DNA of 64,000 nucleotides from Sphingomonas koreensis. Its GTDB lineage: Bacteria; Pseudomonadota; Alphaproteobacteria; Sphingomonadales; Sphingomonadaceae. Location: the NCBI RefSeq assembly GCF_002797435.1, contig NZ_PGEN01000001.1:2230501-2294500 (forward strand). The letters run 5' to 3'. Shown piece by piece: positions 56,362 through 64,000 of the stretch. The notes under the pieces were generated by a model. It was not told the origin of the DNA. It searched no databases and saw nothing but the letters and a program-made list of their open reading frames with translations. Numbering within the stretch: the first letter of the stretch is position 1; each line of letters opens with the position of its first letter. A program made the translations under genes and the position numbers.

Positions 56362-56431
56362 GGGCGTGCCTTTCAGGCATCCTCTCCTAAACCTTTCATG
56401 GGTCGGTCCCCTTGGGCCGGCCCTTTTTTTT
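56362..56431 (+). ncRNA. Candidate small RNA, suhB/MmgR-like
   Basis: About 70 bases with the layout of an Hfq-type small RNA: a first hairpin TGCCT/AGGCA (56367-56379), an unpaired pyrimidine-rich stretch with ATCCTCTCCTAAACC, and a strong terminator GGGTCGGTCCC/GGGCCGGCCC with eight T (to 56431). No coding gene ends here on the plus strand, so the terminator needs its own transcript. TTGCAC at 56333-56338 with CACATA 17 bases on is a possible promoter. The first hairpin and the CCTCTCC segment recall the alphaproteobacterial suhB/MmgR (alpha-r8) family; I base this on memory and cannot check it here. The 5' end is approximate. Confidence 0.6.
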
Positions 56432-56546
56432 GCCCGAATCGCGGGTGAAACGATAGCTTGTCTAGGCGATCCGGAACTGCATGCCTATTTGGCGCGCTCA
56501 CCCTCCAAGGTCGTTTGGACCGCTGATCCAGAGGGAAGGAGAGCCA

Positions 56547-58838
56547 ATGGCCGAGACCGACACCCCGACACGCAAGCTCCAGGTCGCCAATTCGCGCCCC
56601 GAAGACAGCGGGCGTGGCCTGGCCCATCTGCCGCGCACCCTGATGGGCGAGCTCGGCCTTCAACAGGGCGACGTGATCGAGATCGTCGGCAAGCGCATCA
56701 CTCCGGCGCGCGCGGTATTCCCCTATCCCGAGGACGAAGGGCTGGAGCTGCTGCGCATCGACGGCCTTCAGCGCGCCAATGCCGGGGTCGGATCGGGCGA
56801 TTTCGTCGAGATCCGCCGCGGCGAATCGCGCCCTGCGACGCGCGTCGTGTTCGCACCCGCACGCAAGGACCTGCGCCTCGAAGGATCGGCCAACGCGCTC
56901 AAGCGCACCTTCATCGGACGTCCCCTGGCGCAGGGCGACACGGTCTCGACCGTCGGGCAGCAGCGCGTCGCGGACATGCCGCCCAACGTGCTCCAGCATC
57001 TGCGCGCGCCCGCCTATGCGTTGCAGGAAATCCGCCTGACCGTGGTGTCGGCAGCGCCGCGCGGCATCGTCCATATCGACGAGAGTACCGAGATCGAGCT
57101 GCGCACCGATTATGAGGAAGCCAAGGAATTCCGCCGCGCTGACGTCACCTATGACGATATCGGCGGGATGGCCGCGACGATCGACCAGCTGCGCGAGATG
57201 GTCGAGCTGCCGCTGCGCTACCCCGAGCTGTTCCAGCGCCTGGGCGTCGACCCGCCCAAGGGCGTGCTGCTGCATGGGCCGCCCGGTACCGGCAAGACGC
57301 GCCTCGCGCGCGCCGTCGCCAACGAGAGCGACGCCAGCTTCTTCCTGATCAACGGGCCCGAGATCATGGGATCGGCCTATGGCGAATCGGAGAAGCGCCT
57401 GCGCGAGGTGTTCGAGGAGGCGAACGCCAATTCGCCCGCGATCATCTTCATCGACGAGGTCGATTCGATCGCGCCCAAACGCGGGCAGGTGACCGGCGAG
57501 GCCGAGAAGCGGCTGGTCGCCCAGCTGCTGACGCTGATGGACGGGCTGGAGGCGCGCGCCAATGTCGTGATCATCGCCGCAACCAACCGGCCCGAGGCGC
57601 TCGACGAAGCGCTGCGGCGGCCGGGCCGGTTCGACCGCGAGATCGTGGTCGGCGTGCCCGACGAGCGCGGGCGGCGCGAGATATTGGGCATCCACACCCG
57701 CGGCATGCCGCTGGGCGACAAGGTCGACCTGACCGAACTGGCACGCACCACCTTCGGCTTTGTCGGCGCCGACATCGCGGCGCTGACGCGTGAGGCGGCG
57801 ATCGAGGCGGTGCGGCGGATCATGCCCAAGCTCAACCTCGAGGAGAAGACGATCCCCCCCGAGGTGCTGGAGACGCTGGCCGTCACCCGCGAGGATTTCG
57901 TCGAGGCGCTGAAACGCGTCCAGCCGAGCGCGATGCGCGAGGTGATGGTGCAGAAGCCCAACGTCCATTGGGAGGATGTCGGGGGCCTCGACGACGCGCA
58001 GATGCGCCTGAAAGAGGGCGTCGAGCTGCCGATGAAGGATCCCGACGCGTTCCGGCGGCTGGGCATCCGCCCGGCCAAGGGTTTCCTGCTCTATGGCCCG
58101 CCCGGCACCGGCAAGACGCTGCTCGCCAAGGCGGTGGCGCGCGAGGCGGAGGCGAACTTCATCGCCACCAAATCGAGCGACCTCCTGTCCAAATGGTATG
58201 GCGAGAGCGAGCAGCAGATCGCCCGGCTGTTCGCCCGCGCGCGTCAGGTGGCACCGTGCGTGATCTTCATCGACGAACTCGATTCGCTGGTGCCCGCGCG
58301 CGGGTCAGGCATGGGCGAGCCGCAGGTGACCGAGCGCGTGGTCAACACCATCCTGGCCGAGATGGACGGGCTGGAAGAGCTTCAGTCGGTCGTCGTGATC
58401 GGTGCGACCAACCGGCCGAACCTGATCGACCCGGCGCTGATGCGCCCGGGCCGGCTGGACGAGCTGATCTATGTCGGCGTGCCCGATGCCGCGGGACGCG
58501 AGCGTATCCTGAAGATCCAGACCGCGAAGATGCCGCTTGCCGACGATGTCGATCTGGGATCGATCGCCGAGCGGACCGAGCGCTTCACCGGCGCCGACCT
58601 GGAGGATGTGGTGCGCCGCGCGGGCCTGGTGGCGTTGCGCGAATCGCTCACCAACACCCATGTGACCATGGCGCATTTCGAGGCGGCGCTGGCCGATTCG
58701 CGCGCCACAGTGACACCCGAAATGGAGGCGGAATACGCTCAGCTCGTGGCAAGGATGAAGCAGGATGCGGTGGCGCTGAACCCGATCGGGTTCATCGCCC
58801 CGGGGATGCTTCAGAGCCGGAAGAAGGACGCAGGCTGA
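56547..58838 (+). CDS. CDC48/VCP-family double-AAA ATPase
   Basis: A 763-aa homologue of archaeal VAT and eukaryotic p97/CDC48. It has the N-terminal double-psi barrel ([29 protein letters not shown]), the N-terminal four-stranded lobe, then AAA domain 1 (Walker [14 protein letters not shown] near 244, Walker [16 protein letters not shown]) and AAA domain 2 (Walker [14 protein letters not shown] near 517, Walker [16 protein letters not shown]; pore loop KWYGES). It should be a hexameric unfoldase. Bacterial members are uncommon and their partners are largely unknown. The last 47 bases overlap the convergent MFS gene. The ATG 56547 follows GGAAGGAGAG. Confidence 0.93.
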   Translation: MAETDTPTRKLQVANSRPEDSGRGLAHLPRTLMGELGLQQGDVIEIVGKRITPARAVFPYPEDEGLELLRIDGLQRANAGVGSGDFVEIRRGESRPATRVVFAPARKDLRLEGSANALKRTFIGRPLAQGDTVSTVGQQRVADMPPNVLQHLRAPAYALQEIRLTVVSAAPRGIVHIDESTEIELRTDYEEAKEFRRADVTYDDIGGMAATIDQLREMVELPLRYPELFQRLGVDPPKGVLLHGPPGTGKTRLARAVANESDASFFLINGPEIMGSAYGESEKRLREVFEEANANSPAIIFIDEVDSIAPKRGQVTGEAEKRLVAQLLTLMDGLEARANVVIIAATNRPEALDEALRRPGRFDREIVVGVPDERGRREILGIHTRGMPLGDKVDLTELARTTFGFVGADIAALTREAAIEAVRRIMPKLNLEEKTIPPEVLETLAVTREDFVEALKRVQPSAMREVMVQKPNVHWEDVGGLDDAQMRLKEGVELPMKDPDAFRRLGIRPAKGFLLYGPPGTGKTLLAKAVAREAEANFIATKSSDLLSKWYGESEQQIARLFARARQVAPCVIFIDELDSLVPARGSGMGEPQVTERVVNTILAEMDGLEELQSVVVIGATNRPNLIDPALMRPGRLDELIYVGVPDAAGRERILKIQTAKMPLADDVDLGSIAERTERFTGADLEDVVRRAGLVALRESLTNTHVTMAHFEAALADSRATVTPEMEAEYAQLVARMKQDAVALNPIGFIAPGMLQSRKKDAG

Positions 58839-60096
58839 ACAGGCCGTAGACGATCAGCAGCGCGAGTGCGGCGGCCGCGACCAGATAGGGGAGCGGCCGC
58901 CAGACGCCATAAAGGGCGACGCCGATCGACGGACCGAGGATGAAGGCGGCGCCGTTGATCGACGTGACCTTGCCCGCCACCGATCCCTGCGCCGCCTGGC
59001 CCACCGCGAGCGAGGAGCCGGCGGTGAACCCGGGCCGCGAGAAGCCGAACCCGAGTGTCGCGAGCGCATAGCCCGTCGCGATGCCGTAAAGCGTGGTCGC
59101 GCTGCCGGTGGCGAGCGAGCCGATGGCGCTGAGCGACAGGCCGATCAGCATCAGCTGACGCGGGTTGAGGTTGAGCAGGGGAATGATGCCCCATTGCGCG
59201 AGCAGCGCCGAACCTGCCCCCATCATCAGCACGAGACCGGTCGCCTGGATTGCCTCGATCGGGGGAACGCCGAGCCGGTCGATGACGAGGAAGCCGATCA
59301 CCTGCCCGGCCATCGCCTGGGCATGGCCGAGGATCAGCCCGCAGATCATCCAGGCCCGCACCCGCGGATCGAGATAGCCGATCGGCTCGACCCTGGGTGC
59401 TGTGGCCGCGGTGATGCTCGCCCCGCTCGCCTGCCCGCCGATCGAGGGATAGCTGGTTACCGCCCCGTGGCTGACCGAGCTGTCCACGTCGCGCGGGAGG
59501 AATCTTGCGACCGTGAAGACCATCGCAAGCGATACGCCGCTGAAAATCAGTGCCGGCCCCGCCAGCCCGATCGTCGGGCCGCCGCGCCACAGGTCGCCCA
59601 CGACCAGATAGGGCGCGATCGCCGGCCCGAGGATCGTGCCGAGGCCGAAGGCGGAGCCGAGCAGGGTGAGCGCCTTGGTCCGGTCGTCCCGGCTGGTGCG
59701 TGCGGCGGCGATCGCCTGCACCGCCGGCGGCGCCGCCGAACCGAACCCGCCATAGAGCATCCGCGCGCCGACGAAGAAGATGAAGGCGGTCGTGGGCGCG
59801 ATCCAGCCGTTGATCCCGGCGGCGAGGAACAGGCCGCAGAAAAACAGCGAAGCGGTGAGGCCGATCTGTCCCAGCAGCACCATGTTGCGCCGCCCGTGCC
59901 GGTCCGAACGGTTCGCCCAGAAGGGCGCGACCAGCGTCCACAGGATCGCCGAAACCGAGAAGGCGGCCGCCACCGCGCTGTCGGGCACGCCGAGCGAACG
60001 GCCGAGCGCGGGCAGAACCGATTGCAGCGCGGTGTTGCCGGCGGCGATGGTGAACATCACCAGAAACAACAGGCCGAAGGTGCGGTCCCGGGCCAA
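58792..60096 (-). CDS. MFS transporter
   Basis: A 434-aa major-facilitator protein with 12 predicted membrane segments. The motif A-like loop between segments 2 and 3 reads FWANRSDRHGRRNMVLLG and the same region in the second half is weaker. The layout matches the drug-efflux DHA1 group; the substrate is unknown. The start is taken as TTG 60096 (MARDRTFGLLFLVM); no ATG start fits. The end runs 47 bases into the convergent cdc48. The monooxygenase gene lies 13 bases upstream on the same strand, so the two may be co-transcribed. Confidence 0.85.
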   Translation of the reverse strand: MARDRTFGLLFLVMFTIAAGNTALQSVLPALGRSLGVPDSAVAAAFSVSAILWTLVAPFWANRSDRHGRRNMVLLGQIGLTASLFFCGLFLAAGINGWIAPTTAFIFFVGARMLYGGFGSAAPPAVQAIAAARTSRDDRTKALTLLGSAFGLGTILGPAIAPYLVVGDLWRGGPTIGLAGPALIFSGVSLAMVFTVARFLPRDVDSSVSHGAVTSYPSIGGQASGASITAATAPRVEPIGYLDPRVRAWMICGLILGHAQAMAGQVIGFLVIDRLGVPPIEAIQATGLVLMMGAGSALLAQWGIIPLLNLNPRQLMLIGLSLSAIGSLATGSATTLYGIATGYALATLGFGFSRPGFTAGSSLAVGQAAQGSVAGKVTSINGAAFILGPSIGVALYGVWRPLPYLVAAAALALLIVYGLFSLRPSSGSEASPGR

Positions 60097-60109
60097 AATC
60101 AGCCGCGCA

Positions 60110-60433
60110 TCATTGCCGCGACCAGCGATAGCCGCGCTCGACGCGCGTCACTTCCAGCACGTACCAGTCGTACCAGCGCGCGCGGCCCTGATCGCGGATC
60201 CGCGCATGTTCGGGATTGTCGCGCCACGCCCTGGCACTCGCATCGTCCGCCCAGTAGCTGACGGTGATACCGAGCCCGCCCGCATCGCGGACGCTGTCCA
60301 CCCCGGCATAGCCCGGCTGAGCCGCGGCGAGAGCGCCCATCGCCTCTGCAGCCTGCGCGTAGCCTTCGGCATCCTCGTCCGTGCGCTGCGAGACGAAGAT
60401 CACGGCGACCTGACCTTGGCGCGGGTGCTCCAT
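60110..60433 (-). CDS. Antibiotic-biosynthesis-monooxygenase-type protein
   Basis: A 107-aa ABM-fold protein from ATG 60433. It begins MEHPRQGQVAVIFVSQRTDE and carries MGALAAAQPGYAGVDSVRDA, ITVSYWADDASARAWRDNPE and HARIRDQGRARWYDWYVLEV, close to YqjZ-like family members with a conserved W-Y ending. Such proteins are heme-degrading or quinol oxygenases, or uncharacterised. It precedes the MFS gene by 13 bases. Confidence 0.82.
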   Translation of the reverse strand: MEHPRQGQVAVIFVSQRTDEDAEGYAQAAEAMGALAAAQPGYAGVDSVRDAGGLGITVSYWADDASARAWRDNPEHARIRDQGRARWYDWYVLEVTRVERGYRWSRQ

Positions 60434-60565
60434 GGGTTGCTGGATGAAACGTTTCGGCGGCGTGCGCAACCGCCGCGACGAGAAGAGCGTTAAGAAGCGC
60501 ACGTATCTGATGACAGACGCGTGGCAAACGTCCTACAGGAACGTGACACCGACAGAGGGAAGTTG

Positions 60566-61189
60566 ATGAACGGTTCGACCACGATTACCCGCGCGAAACG
60601 CAAAGCTTCGCGTCCCCTCTCGCCGCAAGCGCTCTTTCTTCAGGGCTTCTTCAAGCATCCGGTGATGGTCGGATCGATCATCCCCTCCTCGCGCAAGCTG
60701 ATCCGCAAGATGCTGGGGCGCGTGGATTGGGACAATACCAAGCTGTTCGTGGAATATGGCCCGGGCGTCGGTACCTTCTGCCGCGCCGTGCTCGACCGGC
60801 TTGGCCCGGATGCAAAATATATCGCGATCGACACCAACCCTGATTTCGTCGCCTATCTGCGCCAGTCGATCGTCGATCCGCGCTTCTCGGCGATTCACGG
60901 TTCGGCTGAGGACGTGAATGCGATCGTCGCCGATCACGGTGAAGACCATGCCGATTACGTGCTGTCGGGCTTGCCCTTCTCGACCCTGCCAGCGGGCGTG
61001 GGCGAGCGGATCGCGGCGGCGACCCAAAAGGTGCTGCGCCCCGGCGGGCAGTTTCTGGTCTATCAGTTCAATCCCAACGTCCGCAATTTCCTGACCCCGC
61101 ATTTCCAGCGCATCGACCATGACATGGAATGGTGGAACATGCCGCCCGCACAGCTCTGGTGGGCCTGGAAGGACGAAGCCGCCGATTGA
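60566..61189 (+). CDS. SAM-dependent methyltransferase, PmtA-like
   Basis: A 207-aa class I methyltransferase. From ATG 60566 it starts [20 protein letters not shown], then [20 protein letters not shown], the SAM-binding motif [20 protein letters not shown] and [15 protein letters not shown] with [13 protein letters not shown]. The N-terminus and SAM motif match phospholipid N-methyltransferases (PmtA group), so it may methylate phosphatidylethanolamine to phosphatidylcholine; this assignment is likely but not certain. It is divergent from the monooxygenase gene. Confidence 0.83.
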   Translation: MNGSTTITRAKRKASRPLSPQALFLQGFFKHPVMVGSIIPSSRKLIRKMLGRVDWDNTKLFVEYGPGVGTFCRAVLDRLGPDAKYIAIDTNPDFVAYLRQSIVDPRFSAIHGSAEDVNAIVADHGEDHADYVLSGLPFSTLPAGVGERIAAATQKVLRPGGQFLVYQFNPNVRNFLTPHFQRIDHDMEWWNMPPAQLWWAWKDEAAD

Positions 61190-61220
61190 CGGCGGCCCCC
61201 CGGCGCATCACATCGGGGAC

Positions 61221-61631
61221 ATGGATCAGCTCAATCTTTCCGAATCGGAGTGGCGCCAGCGGCTCACCCCGGCGCAGTATCATGTGCTGCGCGAGGCGGG
61301 CACCGAACGCGCCTTTTCGGGCCATTTCACCGACAACAAGGCCGATGGCATCTATCGCTGCGCCGGGTGCCAGCTCGAGCTGTTCGACAGTGACGACAAA
61401 TATGATTCTGGATCGGGCTGGCCGAGCTTCACGCGGCCGGTCGCGCCCGATCATGTCAGCGAACATGGCGACCAGAGCCACGGCATGGTGCGCACCGAGG
61501 TCCGCTGCGCACGATGCGACGGGCATCAGGGGCATGTCTTCCCGGACGGCCCGCCGCCGACAGGGCTGCGTTACTGCATCAACTCGGTCGCGCTGGAGTT
61601 TCGTCCACGCGGCGAGGGGGACGACGCCTGA
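61221..61631 (+). CDS. msrB: Peptide methionine (R)-S-oxide reductase
   Basis: Repairs the R form of methionine sulfoxide in proteins. The 136-aa product has the zinc cysteines Cys47 and Cys50 (YRCAGCQ) and Cys96 and Cys99 (VRCARCDG), [31 protein letters not shown] with catalytic Cys119, and NSVALEF. No signal peptide, so it is cytoplasmic. It follows the methyltransferase gene after 31 bases. Confidence 0.95.
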   Translation: MDQLNLSESEWRQRLTPAQYHVLREAGTERAFSGHFTDNKADGIYRCAGCQLELFDSDDKYDSGSGWPSFTRPVAPDHVSEHGDQSHGMVRTEVRCARCDGHQGHVFPDGPPPTGLRYCINSVALEFRPRGEGDDA

Positions 61632-61705
61632 GTTCGATGCGTCCGGTCAGCCCATGGACCCGCTTGTGAGCCGCGCGGTTCGCCGGTAGGTTCGCGCCAC
61701 TTCCG

Positions 61706-63808
61706 ATGCCAAAGAAATCCCCCGCCCGCCCCGGCAAGTTTCGCCGCATCCTGAAATGGGTGCTGATCGGCGGCGTGACGCTCGCGCTCGCCGGCCTCAT
61801 CGCGCTGACCATCGCGGTGTACACCGCCCGCGCCTCGCTCCCGAGCTTCGAGGAACTCAAATCCTCCCCCAACGGTCAGATGATCCGCGTCCATGCCGTC
61901 GACGGCACGGTGATCGCATCGCTGGGACCGAGCTATGGCGAGTGGATCGACTATTCGAAGATCCCCGCCCCGATGCGCGACGCGATGGTCTCGATCGAGG
62001 ACCGCCGCTTCCGCTCGCACTGGGGCGTCGATCCGGTGGCGCTGGCGCGCATCACCAAGTTCGCATTCGACCATCGCGGCACCGACCGCCGCCTGCAGGG
62101 CGCATCGACGATCACCCAGCAGGTCGCGCGCACCATCTTCCTGTCGAACAAATATGATGTCGGCCGCAAGCTGCGCGAGATGGTGCTGGCGCTGGCGCTG
62201 GAGCGCAAGTTCACCAAGGACCAGATCCTCGAACTCTATCTGAACAAGGTGTATTTCGGCGGGGGCGCATATGGCATCGATGCCGCCTCGCGCACCTTTT
62301 TCGGCCATCCCGCAACCAATCTGACCCTGTCCGAATCCGCGGTGATCGCAGGCCTGGTCAAGGCACCGTCGCGTTATTCGCCCACCGCCGACGCCGAGGC
62401 CGCGATCGGCCGCGCGAGCGTGGTGCTCGACGTGATGGTCGAGACCGGCGCGCTCACCCGCGCTCAGGCCGACGCCGCGCGCCCGGCCGAGGTCAAGCTG
62501 GCCGCCGCGCCGAAGCAGAACAGCGTGCGCTATTTCACCGACTGGGCGCTGCCCCAGCTCGAGGTGCTGATCGACGAGACCGAAGCGCCGCTCGACGTGT
62601 GGACGACGATCGACCTGCGCATGCAGAATGCGGCGACCCAGGCGATCCAGGCCAACACTCCGGCTGGCGCACAGGGTGCGCTGGTCAGCCTCGACCGTGA
62701 CGGTGCAGTTCGCGCGATGGTCGGCGGACGCGATTACGTGTCGTCGATCTACAACCGCGCGACCCAGGCGACGCGCCAGCCGGGCTCGGCGTTCAAGCTG
62801 TTCGTCTACCTCGCCGCGCTCGAGGCCGGGCACAAGCCGGACGACCAGGTGGTCGATGAGCCGGTGACGATCGGCGGCTGGAGCCCGCGCAACAATTCGG
62901 GCCGATTCTCGGGCGAGATGTCGCTGCGATCGGCGTTCGCCTATTCGATCAACACCGTTGCCGCGAAGCTGGGCCAGGAAGTGGGCTTCGGCACCGTTGC
63001 CGACATGGCACGCCGGTTTGGCATCACCACCCCGGTCAACACCCAGCCGGCGATGGTGCTTGGCACCAGCAATGTGCGCCTGATCGACATGACCCGCGCC
63101 TTTGCCTCGGTCGCGAACAAGGGCGTGGGCGTCACCCCCTATGCGATCACCCGAGTCACCGCGAACGGCGCGGTGATCTACCAGCATGAGGTCGACACTT
63201 CGCGCGTGCTGGTCGCTCCCTATGTCGCAGCGCAGATGACCGATCTGATGCAGACTGCGGTCGCCACCGGCAGCGGCAAGGCCGCGCAGATCGGCCGTCC
63301 GGTCGCGGGCAAGACCGGCACCACCACCTCGAACAAGGATGGCTGGTTTCTCGGTTTCTCATCGGGCCTGACCACCGGCGTGTGGATGGGCCGCGACGAT
63401 GCTAAGCGCGTCGGCGGGCTGCAGGGCGGTGCCGCGCCTGCCCGCGCCTTTGCCGCGTTCATGCGCCCTGCGGTCGCCAACCGCCCGGCCGAGGAATTCG
63501 AAACCGAGGTGACGCTGCCCGAATGGCAGATCGAGCCCGACGACGAATCCTATGGCGCGCCCGACAACGCCATTTTCGTCGACGAGGACGGCAATCCGAT
63601 CCCGCGCGAAGAGGCCAATCCCGATGCGGCGCAGGACCCGCCCCACGAAGACGATGGCACGATCGACCAGGACTGGCTCGACCGGATGACCGGGCGGGGC
63701 CAGCGCGATGCGCCGCCGCCGCGCCGCGAGCCCGCCGACCGCGCACCGCCGCGTGACTCCGGACGCGACGGTGCCCGTCCGCTTCAGGAATCGCGGCCGA
63801 ACGAGTGA
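61706..63808 (+). CDS. Penicillin-binding protein 1A family
   Basis: A bifunctional class A penicillin-binding protein, 700 aa, which polymerises and crosslinks peptidoglycan. It has one N-terminal membrane segment (about 15-38), the glycosyltransferase domain with SIEDRRFRSHWGVD (Glu98 area), GASTITQQVARTIFLS and LELYLNKVYFGGGAYGIDAA, and the transpeptidase with SAFKLFVYL (Ser361, Lys364), SINTVAAKLG (SxN) and KTGTTTSNKD (536-539). The tail from about 610 is acidic and Pro/Arg-rich. PBP1A type is likely; the last 25 bases overlap the converging YgjP-type gene. Confidence 0.93.
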   Translation: MPKKSPARPGKFRRILKWVLIGGVTLALAGLIALTIAVYTARASLPSFEELKSSPNGQMIRVHAVDGTVIASLGPSYGEWIDYSKIPAPMRDAMVSIEDRRFRSHWGVDPVALARITKFAFDHRGTDRRLQGASTITQQVARTIFLSNKYDVGRKLREMVLALALERKFTKDQILELYLNKVYFGGGAYGIDAASRTFFGHPATNLTLSESAVIAGLVKAPSRYSPTADAEAAIGRASVVLDVMVETGALTRAQADAARPAEVKLAAAPKQNSVRYFTDWALPQLEVLIDETEAPLDVWTTIDLRMQNAATQAIQANTPAGAQGALVSLDRDGAVRAMVGGRDYVSSIYNRATQATRQPGSAFKLFVYLAALEAGHKPDDQVVDEPVTIGGWSPRNNSGRFSGEMSLRSAFAYSINTVAAKLGQEVGFGTVADMARRFGITTPVNTQPAMVLGTSNVRLIDMTRAFASVANKGVGVTPYAITRVTANGAVIYQHEVDTSRVLVAPYVAAQMTDLMQTAVATGSGKAAQIGRPVAGKTGTTTSNKDGWFLGFSSGLTTGVWMGRDDAKRVGGLQGGAAPARAFAAFMRPAVANRPAEEFETEVTLPEWQIEPDDESYGAPDNAIFVDEDGNPIPREEANPDAAQDPPHEDDGTIDQDWLDRMTGRGQRDAPPPRREPADRAPPRDSGRDGARPLQESRPNE

Positions 63809-64000
63809 AGCCGCATCGCGTTGGTGCGTAGCCAGGCCCGCTCGCGGGCGGGATCCTTGCCGTAGATCTGCCGGACAACCGCGTGGAAGGCCGGACTGTG
63901 ATTCATATGGACGCGGTGCGCGACCTCGTGCGCGACGGTGGCGCGGCGGACGGCAGGGGGAGCGAGGATCAGCCGCCAGCTGTAGCGGATGACGCCCGAT
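63784..64000 (-). CDS. YgjP-type metallopeptidase (M48/DUF45), partial
   Basis: The last 72 codons of a minus-strand gene that continues beyond the window. The frame reads IRYSWRLILAPPAVRRATV and then AHEVAHRVHMNHSPAFHAVV, which holds HExxH with the following His: this is the zinc site of the YgjP/DUF45 metal-dependent hydrolases. It ends FGRDS then TGA at 63784. The stop region overlaps the end of the PBP1A gene by 25 bases. The N-terminal part is missing. Confidence 0.85.
   Translation of the reverse strand, partial: SGVIRYSWRLILAPPAVRRATVAHEVAHRVHMNHSPAFHAVVRQIYGKDPARERAWLRTNAMRLHSFGRDS

Overview
The window is GC-rich chromosomal DNA of an alphaproteobacterium, most likely a sphingomonad (Sphingomonadaceae). 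The reasons are a circularly permuted two-piece tmRNA gene, the hemC-hemD-mitofilin-like order, an accessory complex I subunit of the mitochondrial NDUFS4 type, a Gly-rich TonB-dependent receptor without an obvious iron locus, and the general gene content. This placement is inference from gene content; no 16S rRNA gene is present.

Layout, left to right. 1-1.9 kb: the tail of a membrane protein gene and a frameshifted IS110-family element. 2-3.7 kb: motA-motB. 3.9-8.2 kb: a large TonB-dependent receptor, chorismate mutase and a long-chain polyprenyl diphosphate synthase. 8.3-14.3 kb: helicase hrpB, a complex I accessory subunit, a NUDIX/TPM/TPM/LemA block and mscL. 14.5-15.3 kb: an Rrf2 regulator, tmRNA and twin hairpins. 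15.3-22.4 kb: accessory metabolism and transport (serine hydrolase, alcohol dehydrogenase with a divergent LysR gene, an ABC exporter preceded by a 20-codon leader ORF, an AraC regulator divergent from a broken siderophore-interacting protein gene). 22.5-34 kb: the long minus-strand translation and RNA operon rimP-nusA-ylxR-infB-(VOC)-rbfA-(tdk)-(M50)-truB-rpsO-pnp. 34-38 kb: a sulfatase-type phosphotransferase, a PQQ-type sugar dehydrogenase and two thioesterases. 38-40.6 kb: an unfamiliar, tightly coupled cassette of a 52-aa peptide, a helical-repeat protein, a cupin/dioxygenase-like protein and a winged-helix regulator. 40.6-48.1 kb: enoyl-CoA hydratase, thiolase, hemC-hemD-mitofilin-like, then glutaryl-CoA dehydrogenase-GNAT-CoA transferase. 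48.2-56.2 kb: DUF72, DUF2147, tRNA-Gly, cnoX, LON-domain protein, ubiH-like, ftsK and LysR. 56.3-64 kb: a candidate small RNA, a bacterial CDC48 ATPase, an MFS transporter, a methyltransferase, msrB, PBP1A and the end of a YgjP-type metallopeptidase.

The most unusual signals are: (1) the coupled 38.05-40.6 kb cassette; (2) a family of long intergenic hairpin repeats, two of them differing by a compensatory base-pair change; (3) two neighbouring hairpins after tmRNA that share an identical 14-nt loop on different stems; (4) a likely small RNA at about 56.36-56.43 kb; (5) a leader ORF before the ABC exporter. Three genes (IS110 transposase, siderophore-interacting protein, PQQ sugar dehydrogenase) carry apparent single-frame shifts. 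This could mean real decay or indel errors in the assembly.
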